Source: Gemmatimonadota bacterium (GTDB taxonomy: Bacteria; Gemmatimonadota; Gemmatimonadetes; Gemmatimonadales; Gemmatimonadaceae). Taken from it: a stretch of 64,000 nt of DNA. Positions 9,793 to 18,595 of the stretch are shown here, piece by piece. A program made the translations under genes and the position numbers. Each line of letters starts with the position of its first letter. Positions within the stretch are counted from its first letter, which is position 1. The DNA lies in assembly GCA_028287235.1 (NCBI GenBank), contig JAQBQB010000010.1:248001-312000 (forward strand), written 5' to 3'. Under the pieces are notes generated by a model. It was not told the DNA's origin. It worked only from the letters and a program-made list of their open reading frames with translations, and did not search any database.

Positions 9793-11070
9793 ATGCGCCT
9801 CACTTCTCTCTCGCTCGCTCTGCTCGCCGCGACGGCGCCGCTGGGTGCGCAGCAGGCCCTGCCCATCCGTCTCATCGCCACGCCCGACGCCGCGTCGAAG
9901 CAAACGCTGGGACTCGTCGCCGCGGTGCGGCAGCTGCCGAACGGCAGCGTACTGGTCAACGATGCGGCGAAGCGGCAGCTGTTGATGTTCGATCGCTCGC
10001 TCGCCACGGCCACCGTGATCGCGGACTCGACGAGCGGCGGCGCGAACTCGTACGGGCCGGCGGCGGGAGCGATCATCGGGTACGCCGCCGACTCCACGTT
10101 GTTCGTCGATCCGCGCGACCTCTCGATGTTCGTCATCGATCCCGCGGGCAACATCGCGCGCGTCGCCGCGGTGCCGCGCTCGCAGGACGCCGGCATGCTC
10201 GGCTCCAACACCGTCGGGTCGCCCGCGTTCGACGGCAAGGGCCGGCTCGTCTACCGCGCGGGACTCGGCTTCCGGATGCCGCCGATGACCGCGAAAGGCC
10301 CCGCGGCCGCGCCGGAATTTCCGGATTCGTCGGCGATCGTTCGCGTCGACCTCGTGTCGCGCAAGCTCGACACCGCGGGATTCTACAAGATCGCCAAGCA
10401 GAAGATGACGATGACGCAGAACGAAGGCCGCATGTCGATCACCACCGAGATCAACCCCATGCCGATCGTCGACGAGTGGGCGGTGCTGGCCAACGGCTCG
10501 ATCGCAGTCGTGCGCGGCCGCGACTATCACGTGGACCTGATCACCGCCGACGGCAACGTCGCGGCGGCGGCGAAGATGCCGTTCGAGTGGCAGCGGCTGA
10601 CCGACGAGGACAAAGTGGCCGTCATCGACTCGGCCAAGGCGGCGATGGAACGCGCTCGCACAGCGGCACAAAACGGAGGCGGCGCGCCGGGAGAGGCCGG
10701 TGCGCGCTCCGTCGTGATGAACTTCAGCATGGGCGGCGACGGACCGGCGCGCTCGACGACGATGTCCGCCGGCGCGCTGCCGCCGCTGAGCTTCATCAGC
10801 CCGAGCGAGCTGCCCGACTACCGTCCGGCGTTCACGCTGGGTGCCGCGAAAGCGGATCTCGACGGAAATCTCTGGTTGCGTACAACCTTCACCCGCGCCG
10901 GCGCGGTAGCGGCCGGTCCGATTTACGACGTGATCGACAGCAAGGGCGAGCTCGTCGACCGCGTGCAGGTGCCGGCGGGACGCACGATCGTCGGCTTCGG
11001 CAAGGGCGGCGTGGTCTACATGATGGCCCGCGACGACAAGGGCGCGTGGATCGAGCGCACCCATAAATAG
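9793..11070 (+). CDS. Secreted six-bladed beta-propeller-like protein
   Basis: 425 residues with a signal peptide (about 1-19, cleavage after LGAQQ). The body contains repeated short beta-strand blocks with D-G/N turns (VDPRDLSMFVIDPAGNIARV; ADLDGNLWLRT), as in the NHL/six-bladed propeller proteins common in Gemmatimonadota. A glycine/alanine-rich insert with GGGAPGEAGA and MGGDGPARS interrupts the fold near residues 295-335. No catalytic motif is recognised and the function is unknown. ATG 9793 is preferred to 9754 because the signal peptide starts there. Confidence 0.7.
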   Translation: MRLTSLSLALLAATAPLGAQQALPIRLIATPDAASKQTLGLVAAVRQLPNGSVLVNDAAKRQLLMFDRSLATATVIADSTSGGANSYGPAAGAIIGYAADSTLFVDPRDLSMFVIDPAGNIARVAAVPRSQDAGMLGSNTVGSPAFDGKGRLVYRAGLGFRMPPMTAKGPAAAPEFPDSSAIVRVDLVSRKLDTAGFYKIAKQKMTMTQNEGRMSITTEINPMPIVDEWAVLANGSIAVVRGRDYHVDLITADGNVAAAAKMPFEWQRLTDEDKVAVIDSAKAAMERARTAAQNGGGAPGEAGARSVVMNFSMGGDGPARSTTMSAGALPPLSFISPSELPDYRPAFTLGAAKADLDGNLWLRTTFTRAGAVAAGPIYDVIDSKGELVDRVQVPAGRTIVGFGKGGVVYMMARDDKGAWIERTHK

Positions 11071-11159
11071 CCACCTCAATCCGTTCAAACCGCCCGAGGC
11101 AAGAAGACGCTAGCATTCACGGAACCGCCGGTGCGTCCATTGCACTTGAACCCGTGATC

Positions 11160-12344
11160 ATGACCTCCCGAACACGTCTTTCTCTTTCGCTGGGCCTGCT
11201 CGCCTTGGTCGCATGCAGCGACAAGGCGCCCGCACCTGGAAAGCCGGCGACCCCGCCGCCAGTGGACTCGTTGGCCGGGTCGTTGGCCGGGTCGTTGGCC
11301 GGGTCGTTGGCCGGCACAGCTGCGGCCGAGACGGTGCATGCGGCCCCGGCCGCGCCCGCGCCTGCATCCGCCGCTGGGGACACCGCCAAGAAGACCGGAT
11401 CGAAGCGCGCGGCGCCCGACTCGGCGATCATGCTGGCCGTCGCCACGCAGCCGAAGCACCGGTCTCAGAACGACAGCATCTCGCTCGTCGCGGCGATCCG
11501 CGCCGGGCTCAACGGGGGCAAGTGGCCGGTGAGCGGACCCGCGCCGCTCGCCGGATCGGTGTTGCCGCAGAAGCGCATCGTCGCCTTCTACGGCAATCCC
11601 CTCTCGAAGAAAATGGGAATTCTGGGCGAGATCCCATACGACCAGATGCTCGCCAAGCTCGACACCGTGGTGGGTTGGTGGCGCACCGCGGACCCCGCGA
11701 CGCCAGTCCAGCCGGCGCTGCATCTCATCGTCTCCGTCGCGCAGGGCGCGCCGGGGAAAGACAGCATGTATCGCCAGCGGTCGGATCCCGATCTGATCGA
11801 GAAGATCTACGGCTTCGCCAAGGCCAAAGGCGCGATCACGATTCTCGACATCCAGACGGGCAAGAGCACGCTGCAACAGGAGATTCCGCAGCTCATTCCA
11901 TTTCTCTCACGGTCCGACGTGCACCTCGGCATCGACCCCGAGTTCAACATGCACTACAGCCGCGAGGGACGCGTGCCGGGATCGAAGATCGGCACCTTCG
12001 ACGCGAAGGACGTCAACTACGCGATCGACCAGCTCGCGGCGCTCGTGACGAAGTACCACCTGCCGCCCAAGGTGCTCATCGTCCACCGCTTCACGACGAA
12101 CATGCTGCAGCACGCCGACCAGATCAAACGCGATCCTCGCGTGCAGGTGGTGATCAACATGGACGGCTGGGGCCAGCCGTGGCTCAAGTTCGACACCTAC
12201 CGCACGAGCGAAGTGGCCGAACCGGTGCAATACACCGGGTTCAAGCTCTTTTTTCACAACGACACGAGGAAGGGCGACCCAATACTCACGCCGCGCGAGG
12301 TGTTGGCGCTCCGTCCCCGGCCGATCTACATCCAGTATCAGTAA
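11160..12344 (+). CDS. Lipoprotein of unknown function with SLAG repeats
   Basis: 394 residues. The N-terminus has a lipoprotein signal ending LALVAC (lipobox), so the mature protein is probably lipid-anchored. A Pro/Ala-rich linker (about 20-85) contains four consecutive SLAG tetrapeptides encoded by a 12-bp repeat. The globular part (about 110-394) has alternating strands and helices, with acidic segments GIDPEFNMHY and INMDGWGQPW that resemble TIM-barrel glycosidase surroundings, but I do not recognise the family. A GTG two codons upstream (11154) is an alternative start. It faces the next gene tail to tail. Confidence 0.75.
   Translation: MTSRTRLSLSLGLLALVACSDKAPAPGKPATPPPVDSLAGSLAGSLAGSLAGTAAAETVHAAPAAPAPASAAGDTAKKTGSKRAAPDSAIMLAVATQPKHRSQNDSISLVAAIRAGLNGGKWPVSGPAPLAGSVLPQKRIVAFYGNPLSKKMGILGEIPYDQMLAKLDTVVGWWRTADPATPVQPALHLIVSVAQGAPGKDSMYRQRSDPDLIEKIYGFAKAKGAITILDIQTGKSTLQQEIPQLIPFLSRSDVHLGIDPEFNMHYSREGRVPGSKIGTFDAKDVNYAIDQLAALVTKYHLPPKVLIVHRFTTNMLQHADQIKRDPRVQVVINMDGWGQPWLKFDTYRTSEVAEPVQYTGFKLFFHNDTRKGDPILTPREVLALRPRPIYIQYQ
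11268..11315 (+). repeat. 12-bp in-frame tandem repeat, 4 copies
   Basis: Four copies of TCGTTGGCCGGG (the last ends in C) at 11268, 11280, 11292 and 11304 encode SLAG four times in the linker of the lipoprotein gene. Copy-number change would keep the reading frame. Confidence 0.95.
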
Positions 12345-12404
12345 GAGGTTCAGTAAGAGGCTTGGCCCAGCCTCACAGCTGAACGTCCGTGATGGCGGCG
12401 CTGC

Positions 12405-12968
12405 CTAGTGCCGAATCTCGTGGTACAGATTGATCAGGGCGCCGATTGCGAGCGACGTCGTGCCGTTCACGAGGCCCACACGCCAGACGCTGTTCGCCGT
12501 CGCCGGCCGCCACGCCGCCTGCGCAAAGCTGCCGGTATACGCGCCCACGATGCGCGGAATCGCTAGTGCGTGCGATCCGTCGGGCAACTGATCGAAGATG
12601 GCGCCGCGGGCGGCATTCACGACTCGATCGCCGAACTCCGGGCAGTGACAGGGCTTGTAGTCGAGTGGCCGGTTCATGGCCGCGGCGAGTCCCTCCGTCA
12701 CGAGCTCCTGGATGTAGAACTCGCCGAGGTTCGACGCGACGCGCTTGCCATAGCCAGGCCAGCCCTTCCCCCACTCCGGCGGGTCGTTGCGGAGCTGGTC
12801 GACCGCGGAGAACGCGAGGCCCTCGGCCGTCCCGTAAACGAGGTCGCGCCCAAGACGGGTGAGCCGCGTCGCCGAGTCGGTGCCGACGCGCGCCTGAGCG
12901 TGTGCACTGGACGCGCCGACCACGAGCGTAGTGAAGGCGAGGAATACGATGCGTTTCGTTCCGTGCAT
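12405..12968 (-). CDS. Secreted protein of unknown function
   Basis: 187 residues with a signal peptide (about 1-22, ending SSAHAQA). The mature part is helical with hydrophobic stretches, a PCHCPEFGDRVVNAARGA segment with two Cys, and a glycine-rich C-terminal half. It resembles hypothetical proteins seen in Acidobacteria and Gemmatimonadota, but no domain is recognised. An ATG at 13016 would add 16 residues before the same signal peptide. The upstream gap contains alternative small hairpins. Confidence 0.6.
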   Translation of the reverse strand: MHGTKRIVFLAFTTLVVGASSAHAQARVGTDSATRLTRLGRDLVYGTAEGLAFSAVDQLRNDPPEWGKGWPGYGKRVASNLGEFYIQELVTEGLAAAMNRPLDYKPCHCPEFGDRVVNAARGAIFDQLPDGSHALAIPRIVGAYTGSFAQAAWRPATANSVWRVGLVNGTTSLAIGALINLYHEIRH

Positions 12969-13014
12969 GGGTCCGGTCGATGAAGTTGGCGACAGGAGCG
13001 GCAAGGCCCGAGCC

Positions 13015-13047
13015 ATGACAGCGGATTGTCATCTCGAGGGGATGACA
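13015..13047. repeat. Overlapping palindromes of the GGATGACA type
   Basis: ATGACA (13015-13020), TGTCAT (13027-13032) and GATGACA (13041-13047) form two mutually exclusive hairpins, with the middle arm TGTCATC pairing to either side. The site lies just after the stop of the upstream hydrolase gene and before the secreted-protein gene. Confidence 0.6.
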
Positions 13048-13049
13048 GC

Positions 13050-13964
13050 TTAGGGCGCCGCCCTGACAATGTCGGCGCACGCCGACGGTGCCCTCGTCGC
13101 AAAGGCGGCGCACCAGCCGCCCAGCACCGCCTTGGCGGTGGCGCTGTTCTCGAGGTAGCCGACCATCTCGTGAGGGTCAGTTTCGCCCGGCGCGGGAGCA
13201 ACCAACGTGTCGCGGCCGACCGACAACGGAACGGCCAGCTGGTCGCCGTCCTGCCGGATGTTGATCCAGCTCGCCACGCTCTTCGGAACCGCGAGCGTGT
13301 CGGTCGAGTCGCCGCCGATCAGCAACCGGCGAAGCTCCGCCGACCCGACCATCGACCCGAGGGTGACGAGACGCCGCACCGCCGCGCTGTCGGGACGCGT
13401 CGAGAGGTAGTCATAGGCGACGAGCGATCCGAGACTATGCGCCACGACGATGACCGGCCGCCCCTCGCGCGCTGCCTGGTCGACCGCGTCGGCGAGCCGC
13501 TGCTCGGCACCGCACCGCTTGCGCGCGTCGCTCAGAAAGGACGCGTCGGCCGCGAGTGAGCGAAGCTCCGATCCGGAGGCGCTGTCGCCCGCGAGACTGT
13601 TGATCGCGCTGAGGAAGCCGCCGATCAGCGAGACCACGGTCTTGAGCGTGGGATCGACCGCGGCGTCGCGCGTCGCACGCCGGTCGCCGCGCGCGTAGTC
13701 GCATCCGGCGCTCGACCGCGGGTCGAGAACGTCGGCGTACCAGACGAGGCGCACGTCGCGTTCGGCGAGCGGCGAATCGCGCGCAATCGCCTTGGCCCGG
13801 TCGTTCAACGCGGAGAACCAGAGGCGGCGCAGGTCGGCCGTATCGCGATCGAGCAGCCCGCGGCCATGCACCATGAGAATCACCGGACGCCCTCGATCGT
13901 CGGGAGCTGGTGCGCCGAGGGTGGCGGCGAGCGCGAAGGCTGCGAGGAGGCGATACATGGCCAT
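13050..13964 (-). CDS. Exported alpha/beta hydrolase
   Basis: 304 residues with an N-terminal signal peptide (about 1-20). VILMVHGRG is the oxyanion-side HG strand turn, and VVAHSLGSLVAYDYL places the nucleophile at Ser177. A downstream DPHEMVGYL segment probably carries the His. The fold resembles lipase/esterase or PGAP1-like hydrolases; the substrate is unknown. The large helical insert between strand 3 and the nucleophile may be a lid. It is divergent from the S9 peptidase gene, with an 81-base shared promoter region. The longer open frame to 14651 is antisense to that peptidase and is rejected. Confidence 0.8.
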   Translation of the reverse strand: MAMYRLLAAFALAATLGAPAPDDRGRPVILMVHGRGLLDRDTADLRRLWFSALNDRAKAIARDSPLAERDVRLVWYADVLDPRSSAGCDYARGDRRATRDAAVDPTLKTVVSLIGGFLSAINSLAGDSASGSELRSLAADASFLSDARKRCGAEQRLADAVDQAAREGRPVIVVAHSLGSLVAYDYLSTRPDSAAVRRLVTLGSMVGSAELRRLLIGGDSTDTLAVPKSVASWINIRQDGDQLAVPLSVGRDTLVAPAPGETDPHEMVGYLENSATAKAVLGGWCAAFATRAPSACADIVRAAP

Positions 13965-13989
13965 GTGATAGTGCCTACGCGGCTGGTGA

Positions 13990-14019
13990 TTGTCGAGTTC
14001 CAGTCGGGCGCCGTATCTT
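13990..14019 (+). promoter_or_regulatory. Candidate sigma-70-like promoter for the S9 peptidase
   Basis: TTGTCG (13990-13995) and TATCTT (14014-14019) are spaced by 18 bases and lie 26 bases before the ATG at 14046. This is motif reading only, with no known consensus for this lineage. Confidence 0.3.
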
Positions 14020-14045
14020 CCCGCTCCCCCATTCGCACCGTGCCC

Positions 14046-16103
14046 ATGCGTAAAATCGCGTTCGCGCTCCTGCTCGCCCCGTTCGCTGCCCTGGCTCACG
14101 CACAATCGACCGCACAGCGCGGCATCACCGCCGAGGACTACTTCCAGTTCGAGCTCGTCTCCGACCCGCGTGTCTCGCCCGACGGATCGCAGGTGACGTA
14201 CGTCGTCGCGCGCGTCGACCGCGCCCAGAATCGCCGCGTTCCGTCGATCTGGATCGCGCCGACCAACGGCAGCCGCGCGCCGCGCGTGCTGGTCGACGAA
14301 AGCTGGTCGCCGAGCGCGCCGCGTTGGGCGCCGGACGGCGTGACGGTCGGCTTCATCTCGGCGCGCGCGCCGAGCGATACGGGCAGCACCGCGGCACGGC
14401 GCGCCCCTGCCCCGCGCGCACAGCTCTGGACCGTGGCCACGACGGGCGGTACGCCGCGGCGCGTGACGAGCGTGGGCAACGGCGTGTCGAACTGCGCCTG
14501 GTCGCCCGATGGCGCGCGCGCCGTGTGTCTCGTGCGCACGGGCCCGAGCGACGCGCTCCCCGCGGGCAAGGAGCGAAGCGACGTTCGGCACTACACGCAG
14601 AGCAACTACAAGTTCAACGACACCGGCTGGTTCGACGACCGGCGCTCGCATCTCTGGGTGGTGGACGTCGCCACCGGCGCGGCGAGGCAGATCACCCAGG
14701 GCGACGCGTGGAACGATACAGACCCGCAGTGGTCACCCGACGGAACGCGCATCGCGTTCGTGTCCGATCGCAGCGGCCATGAGTTCGACGACGCGGGTCG
14801 CAACCCCGATGTATGGGTGATTCCGGCAGGCGGCGGCACACTTACGCGCATCTCGACGGCGCAGGGCCCCGACAACTCGCCGCGCTGGTCGCCCGACGGC
14901 AAGTCGATCGCGTTCGTGACCTCGCCCGGCGACGAGCAACCGCAGCAGATCATGATCGCTCCGGCAACGGGTGGAACGGCGACGACGGCCGTGCCCGACT
15001 TCGATCTGTTGCCGACCGACCTGCAGTGGGGCGAGGGCGGCAAGTCGCTCTTCTTCGACACGGGCGTGAAGGGGGAGAGCCAGGTCTTCCGCATCGACGT
15101 AGCCGCGCGCCGCATGACGCAGGTGACGAAGGGCCCGCGCGGCGTCCACTCGGTGTCGGTCGCGCCGAATGCGGCTACGATCGTCTACACGTCGAACGAC
15201 TTCACGCACCTGGACGACGTGGACGCGGCGAACGTGGACGGATCGCAGGAGCGCAAGCTGTCGAACCACAACGCGGCGCTCTGGTCGCAGCTCTCGCTGA
15301 TGCCTGTGGAGCGCATGACGTACAAGGGCGCCGACGGCTGGGACGTCGACGGCTTCCTCGTGAAGCCGCTCGGCTGGCAGCCGGGTCGTAAGTATCCACT
15401 GATTCTCAGCATCCACGGCGGTCCCGCCGGCCAGTACGGCGTGGACTGGTTTCACGAGTTCCAGATGTACGCGGCGCACGGCTGGGGCGTGTTCTTCACG
15501 AACCCGCGCGGCTCGACGGGATACGGCCGCAAGTTCGCGCGCGGCATCGAGAACGAGTGGGGCGGCAAGGACTACGTCGACATCATGAACGGCGTGAACG
15601 CGGCGATCGCGGCGAACAGCTGGATCGACACGACGAAGCTCGGCGTGACGGGCGGCAGCTACGGCGGCTACATGACGAACTGGATCGTGGGCCACACCAA
15701 CCGCTTCAAGGCAGCGGTCACGCTGCGCAGCATCTCGAACTTCATCAGCGACGACGCCACGCGCGACGGCGCCTACGGCCACAAGGACGACTTCGGCGGC
15801 GACATCTTCCAGAAGCAGGATCTCTACTGGGACCGCTCGCCGATCAAGTACGTGCAGAACGTCACGACGCCGATTTTGATCCTGCACTCCGACAACGATT
15901 TCCGCGTGCCGATCGAGCAAGGCGAGCAGTGGTTCCGCGGGCTCAAGCATTTCGGCAAGACGGCCGAGATCGTGTTCTTTCCGCGAGAGAATCACAATCT
16001 GACGCGGACCGGCGAGCCAAAGCACATCGTCGAAAGCTTGAGCTGGCAGTTGTACTGGTTCGACAGGTATCTGGAGGGGCGGGCCGCGGAGCCGCCGGCG
16101 TGA
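14046..16103 (+). CDS. S9 family prolyl oligopeptidase-type peptidase
   Basis: 685 residues: signal peptide (about 1-19, ending AHAQS), an N-terminal WD40-like TolB/DPP-type beta propeller (about 35-400, with repeated WSPDG(T/K) blades) and a C-terminal alpha/beta hydrolase domain. The catalytic triad is visible: Ser538 in GGSYGGYMTNW, Asp618 in HSDNDFRVP and His650 in ENHNL. This matches acylaminoacyl-peptidase/dipeptidyl-peptidase-like S9 enzymes that cleave short peptides, here probably in the periplasm. Start chosen from the signal peptide; the open frame upstream is antisense to the divergent hydrolase. Confidence 0.95.
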   Translation: MRKIAFALLLAPFAALAHAQSTAQRGITAEDYFQFELVSDPRVSPDGSQVTYVVARVDRAQNRRVPSIWIAPTNGSRAPRVLVDESWSPSAPRWAPDGVTVGFISARAPSDTGSTAARRAPAPRAQLWTVATTGGTPRRVTSVGNGVSNCAWSPDGARAVCLVRTGPSDALPAGKERSDVRHYTQSNYKFNDTGWFDDRRSHLWVVDVATGAARQITQGDAWNDTDPQWSPDGTRIAFVSDRSGHEFDDAGRNPDVWVIPAGGGTLTRISTAQGPDNSPRWSPDGKSIAFVTSPGDEQPQQIMIAPATGGTATTAVPDFDLLPTDLQWGEGGKSLFFDTGVKGESQVFRIDVAARRMTQVTKGPRGVHSVSVAPNAATIVYTSNDFTHLDDVDAANVDGSQERKLSNHNAALWSQLSLMPVERMTYKGADGWDVDGFLVKPLGWQPGRKYPLILSIHGGPAGQYGVDWFHEFQMYAAHGWGVFFTNPRGSTGYGRKFARGIENEWGGKDYVDIMNGVNAAIAANSWIDTTKLGVTGGSYGGYMTNWIVGHTNRFKAAVTLRSISNFISDDATRDGAYGHKDDFGGDIFQKQDLYWDRSPIKYVQNVTTPILILHSDNDFRVPIEQGEQWFRGLKHFGKTAEIVFFPRENHNLTRTGEPKHIVESLSWQLYWFDRYLEGRAAEPPA

Positions 16104-16124
16104 GCGCCAAGCAGTCGGGCAGCG

Positions 16125-18479
16125 CTACAGCCGGAACAAATAGCTCAACTTCACGAAGAAGTAATCCGCACTCCGCACCAACGGCTGATAGTTGAAACGC
16201 TCGAGTGGATCGGGATTCGCGTTGGCCTGGCTGCCGTAGCCGAGAAAGAGCACGGTGCCGGGATTCGGCTGGTAGGAGAAGAGCCAGTCGCCGTGCACGG
16301 CGGCGGTGCGCGTCGCGAGCGCCTTCTGACCGTTGATGATCAGCGGAAAGAAGGTGCGGGTCTCATCGCGCAGGTCGTCGTGCTCCGCAAGGTCGTACTC
16401 ACCGACCATGCGGAGAAAGATCGAGCGAGTGAACTGGTATTCGACTTTCACTCGCGGAATCATGTTGCGGCCGGCGAGGCTGCCGTCGCTGCGGCGCCAG
16501 TAGTCCTGGTAGCTGAGCGTGCCGTTCACACGGAGCTGGTCGGTGGGACGAACATTGGCCGACACGGTGAGATAATCGATGTTCGCCTGGGCCCATTCGA
16601 AGAAGTTCTCGTCCTGCCCGCCGACGTAGAGAAGCGACGCGTCGAAGCGCGACCACTGCGGCGTGGAGATGCTGGCGACGTAATCGCGGTTGGGGATACG
16701 TCCCACACCGACGAAGGGCACGGTGTCCACCGTCGCGCCGATCGTGCGCTGAATCCGATAGTTGCCGTAGAGTTGGCTGTCGTAGCCGAACGTCTCCCAA
16801 TAGACGCCGGCGCCGAGCGTCCATCCGCCGCGGAGACCCGCGCTGGTGCTGAGATGGAATTTCTTGTCCTGCGCGTCGCCGCGGTGCACGAAATGGGAAT
16901 ACTGCCAGGTGTCGTCGAGGAGGATGTCTCCGGTGAGCGTCTGCAGCACGTTGCCGCGCTCGCCGAACCAGGTCGCGCGGTGATCGAGCGACGCGTGCGC
17001 GATGCCCGGACGCGAGATGAAGCCGCTCAGCGCACGGAAGTTTTCGTCGATGCCGTTGATCAGGTAGCGGAATCCGAAGCGCTTGCCGTTGCGGGCGAGA
17101 ATCCCTTCCCAGAGCGGCGCGTTTCGCACGAGACCGCGCGTCTTGTCGTAGGACTGTGCGTACTGGAACGATCCGGAGTAGACGTCGCCGAAGAGAATGC
17201 GCCCGTCGATGTCGGCAACGCGGTTGTAGTCGGCGCCGACGACGCGATCGGTGTAGGCCATGCCGATGCGCGAGCGGCCGCCCACGTCGCGCTGGGCACG
17301 CACGATGTTGTAGACGGTGGAGTAGCGTCCGTTGGCCGCGAGGCTCGGGTCGTCGTTCGCCGACAGGAAGCCGATGTTCGTGCCGGCCATCTTGCCGGTG
17401 AGCTTGATCGCCTCCTCGGGCTTCGCGATGCGCCGGGTGTAGATGAGGTTGTGCGGAACGGTGAATTGCTCGAGACCGTCGAGGAAGAACGGGCGCTTCT
17501 CGGGAAAGAAGAGCGCCTGCCGCGGATCGATCACGAACTGTCCGGCGTCGGATTCCACCTCGGCGAAGTCGGGATGGACCGTGCCGTTGAGCGTGAGGTT
17601 GTTCGTTACGCCCCAGCGCGCGTTGCCGCCGAACTGCGGCGTGGGATGCGCATACGCCCAGCCGTTGGGACCGGGCCCGCCGCTCGCCTTGCGGGTGACC
17701 ACCGGGTTGAGGTCGAGCACCAGCCCGCGCTCGAAGCCGCCGAGCCCGTCGATCGTGCCCGCCTGGCTCAGGAACGATGCGTTCGAGCGCTTGGCCGGCG
17801 CCCAGCTGTCCTCGAAGCCGGAGTGCTGCACCTGCCGCACGATGTTGACGTCCCAGCTCTGGTCGTTAGAGGATTGATATTTGAGACTTTTAAATGGAAT
17901 CCGCAGCTCGACCTCGTAGCCGTAGTCGGTCAGCCGCCCCTTGGAGGCATAGACGAAGTCCTGGCTCAGATCGGGCGCGGCGCGGCCGGAGAGCGTCGGC
18001 GTCCAGCCGCCGGTGTTCGTCTGGCCATTCTCCACGATCGTGCCGTCCATCTGAACGCCGAACGGGTTGACCGCGAAGACGTACGCCTGCCGCTGGTCGT
18101 GGAAGGTGCCAAGCAGGAGCTGGACGTTGTCGTCGGCAGAGATCTTGTCGCGGTCGGCGAGCGTGGCGTGGACGGCGCCGTGCTTCTCGTACGCGCGAAT
18201 GCCGACGTACAGCGCCGTCGGCGAGTACCAGAGCAATACCTCGGTGGAGTCGGCGGCGGGGACGCCGTCGAGCGGCGAGAACTGCGAGAAGCCCGTGAGC
18301 AGGGCGGCCTGTCGCCAGACCGGCTCGTCGAGCATTCCGTCGATCGTCGCCACTCCGGCGGCGCCGTCGATACGTGGAATGCGGACGTGCAGCTGGTTGT
18401 CCCGGCCGATATATGTCGCGGCGGGCGCCGGCGGCCGAAGGAGCGACGCCGCGAGGCAGAGCAGGTGGCAGGTGTTCAT
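16125..18479 (-). CDS. DUF5916 outer-membrane protein with CBM9-like N-domain
   Basis: 784 residues. After a signal sequence, residues about 35-225 form a carbohydrate-binding family 9-like beta sandwich (IDGMLDEPVWRQAALLTGF, then VQLLLGTFHDQRQAYVFAVNPFG). The rest is a DUF5916 beta-barrel-like region with alternating strands ending in YLFRL, the hydrophobic terminus expected for outer-membrane insertion. The family often lies beside peptidases or TonB systems in Gemmatimonadota and Bacteroidota; its molecular role is unknown. ATG 18479 was chosen; a GTG lies two codons upstream. It is downstream of the M28 peptidase gene on the same strand. Confidence 0.88.
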   Translation of the reverse strand: MNTCHLLCLAASLLRPPAPAATYIGRDNQLHVRIPRIDGAAGVATIDGMLDEPVWRQAALLTGFSQFSPLDGVPAADSTEVLLWYSPTALYVGIRAYEKHGAVHATLADRDKISADDNVQLLLGTFHDQRQAYVFAVNPFGVQMDGTIVENGQTNTGGWTPTLSGRAAPDLSQDFVYASKGRLTDYGYEVELRIPFKSLKYQSSNDQSWDVNIVRQVQHSGFEDSWAPAKRSNASFLSQAGTIDGLGGFERGLVLDLNPVVTRKASGGPGPNGWAYAHPTPQFGGNARWGVTNNLTLNGTVHPDFAEVESDAGQFVIDPRQALFFPEKRPFFLDGLEQFTVPHNLIYTRRIAKPEEAIKLTGKMAGTNIGFLSANDDPSLAANGRYSTVYNIVRAQRDVGGRSRIGMAYTDRVVGADYNRVADIDGRILFGDVYSGSFQYAQSYDKTRGLVRNAPLWEGILARNGKRFGFRYLINGIDENFRALSGFISRPGIAHASLDHRATWFGERGNVLQTLTGDILLDDTWQYSHFVHRGDAQDKKFHLSTSAGLRGGWTLGAGVYWETFGYDSQLYGNYRIQRTIGATVDTVPFVGVGRIPNRDYVASISTPQWSRFDASLLYVGGQDENFFEWAQANIDYLTVSANVRPTDQLRVNGTLSYQDYWRRSDGSLAGRNMIPRVKVEYQFTRSIFLRMVGEYDLAEHDDLRDETRTFFPLIINGQKALATRTAAVHGDWLFSYQPNPGTVLFLGYGSQANANPDPLERFNYQPLVRSADYFFVKLSYLFRL

Positions 18480-18565
18480 GGACACAACAATGCGCTAGGG
18501 CGAGGCATCGCGCTCAAGGGACGCCGTCCGAATCTTGTAAGGAAACGGACGGATGAATTGAAGAC

Positions 18566-18588
18566 TGAACCGCAACGGTCGCGGTTCA
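18566..18588 (-). terminator. Possible weak terminator after the M28 gene
   Basis: TGAACCGC and GCGGTTCA are perfect 8-bp arms around a 7-base loop, just past the stop codon of the M28 peptidase gene. Reading the minus strand, only a short T-containing tract follows, so termination is uncertain. Confidence 0.35.
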
Positions 18589-18595
18589 ACTGCTG

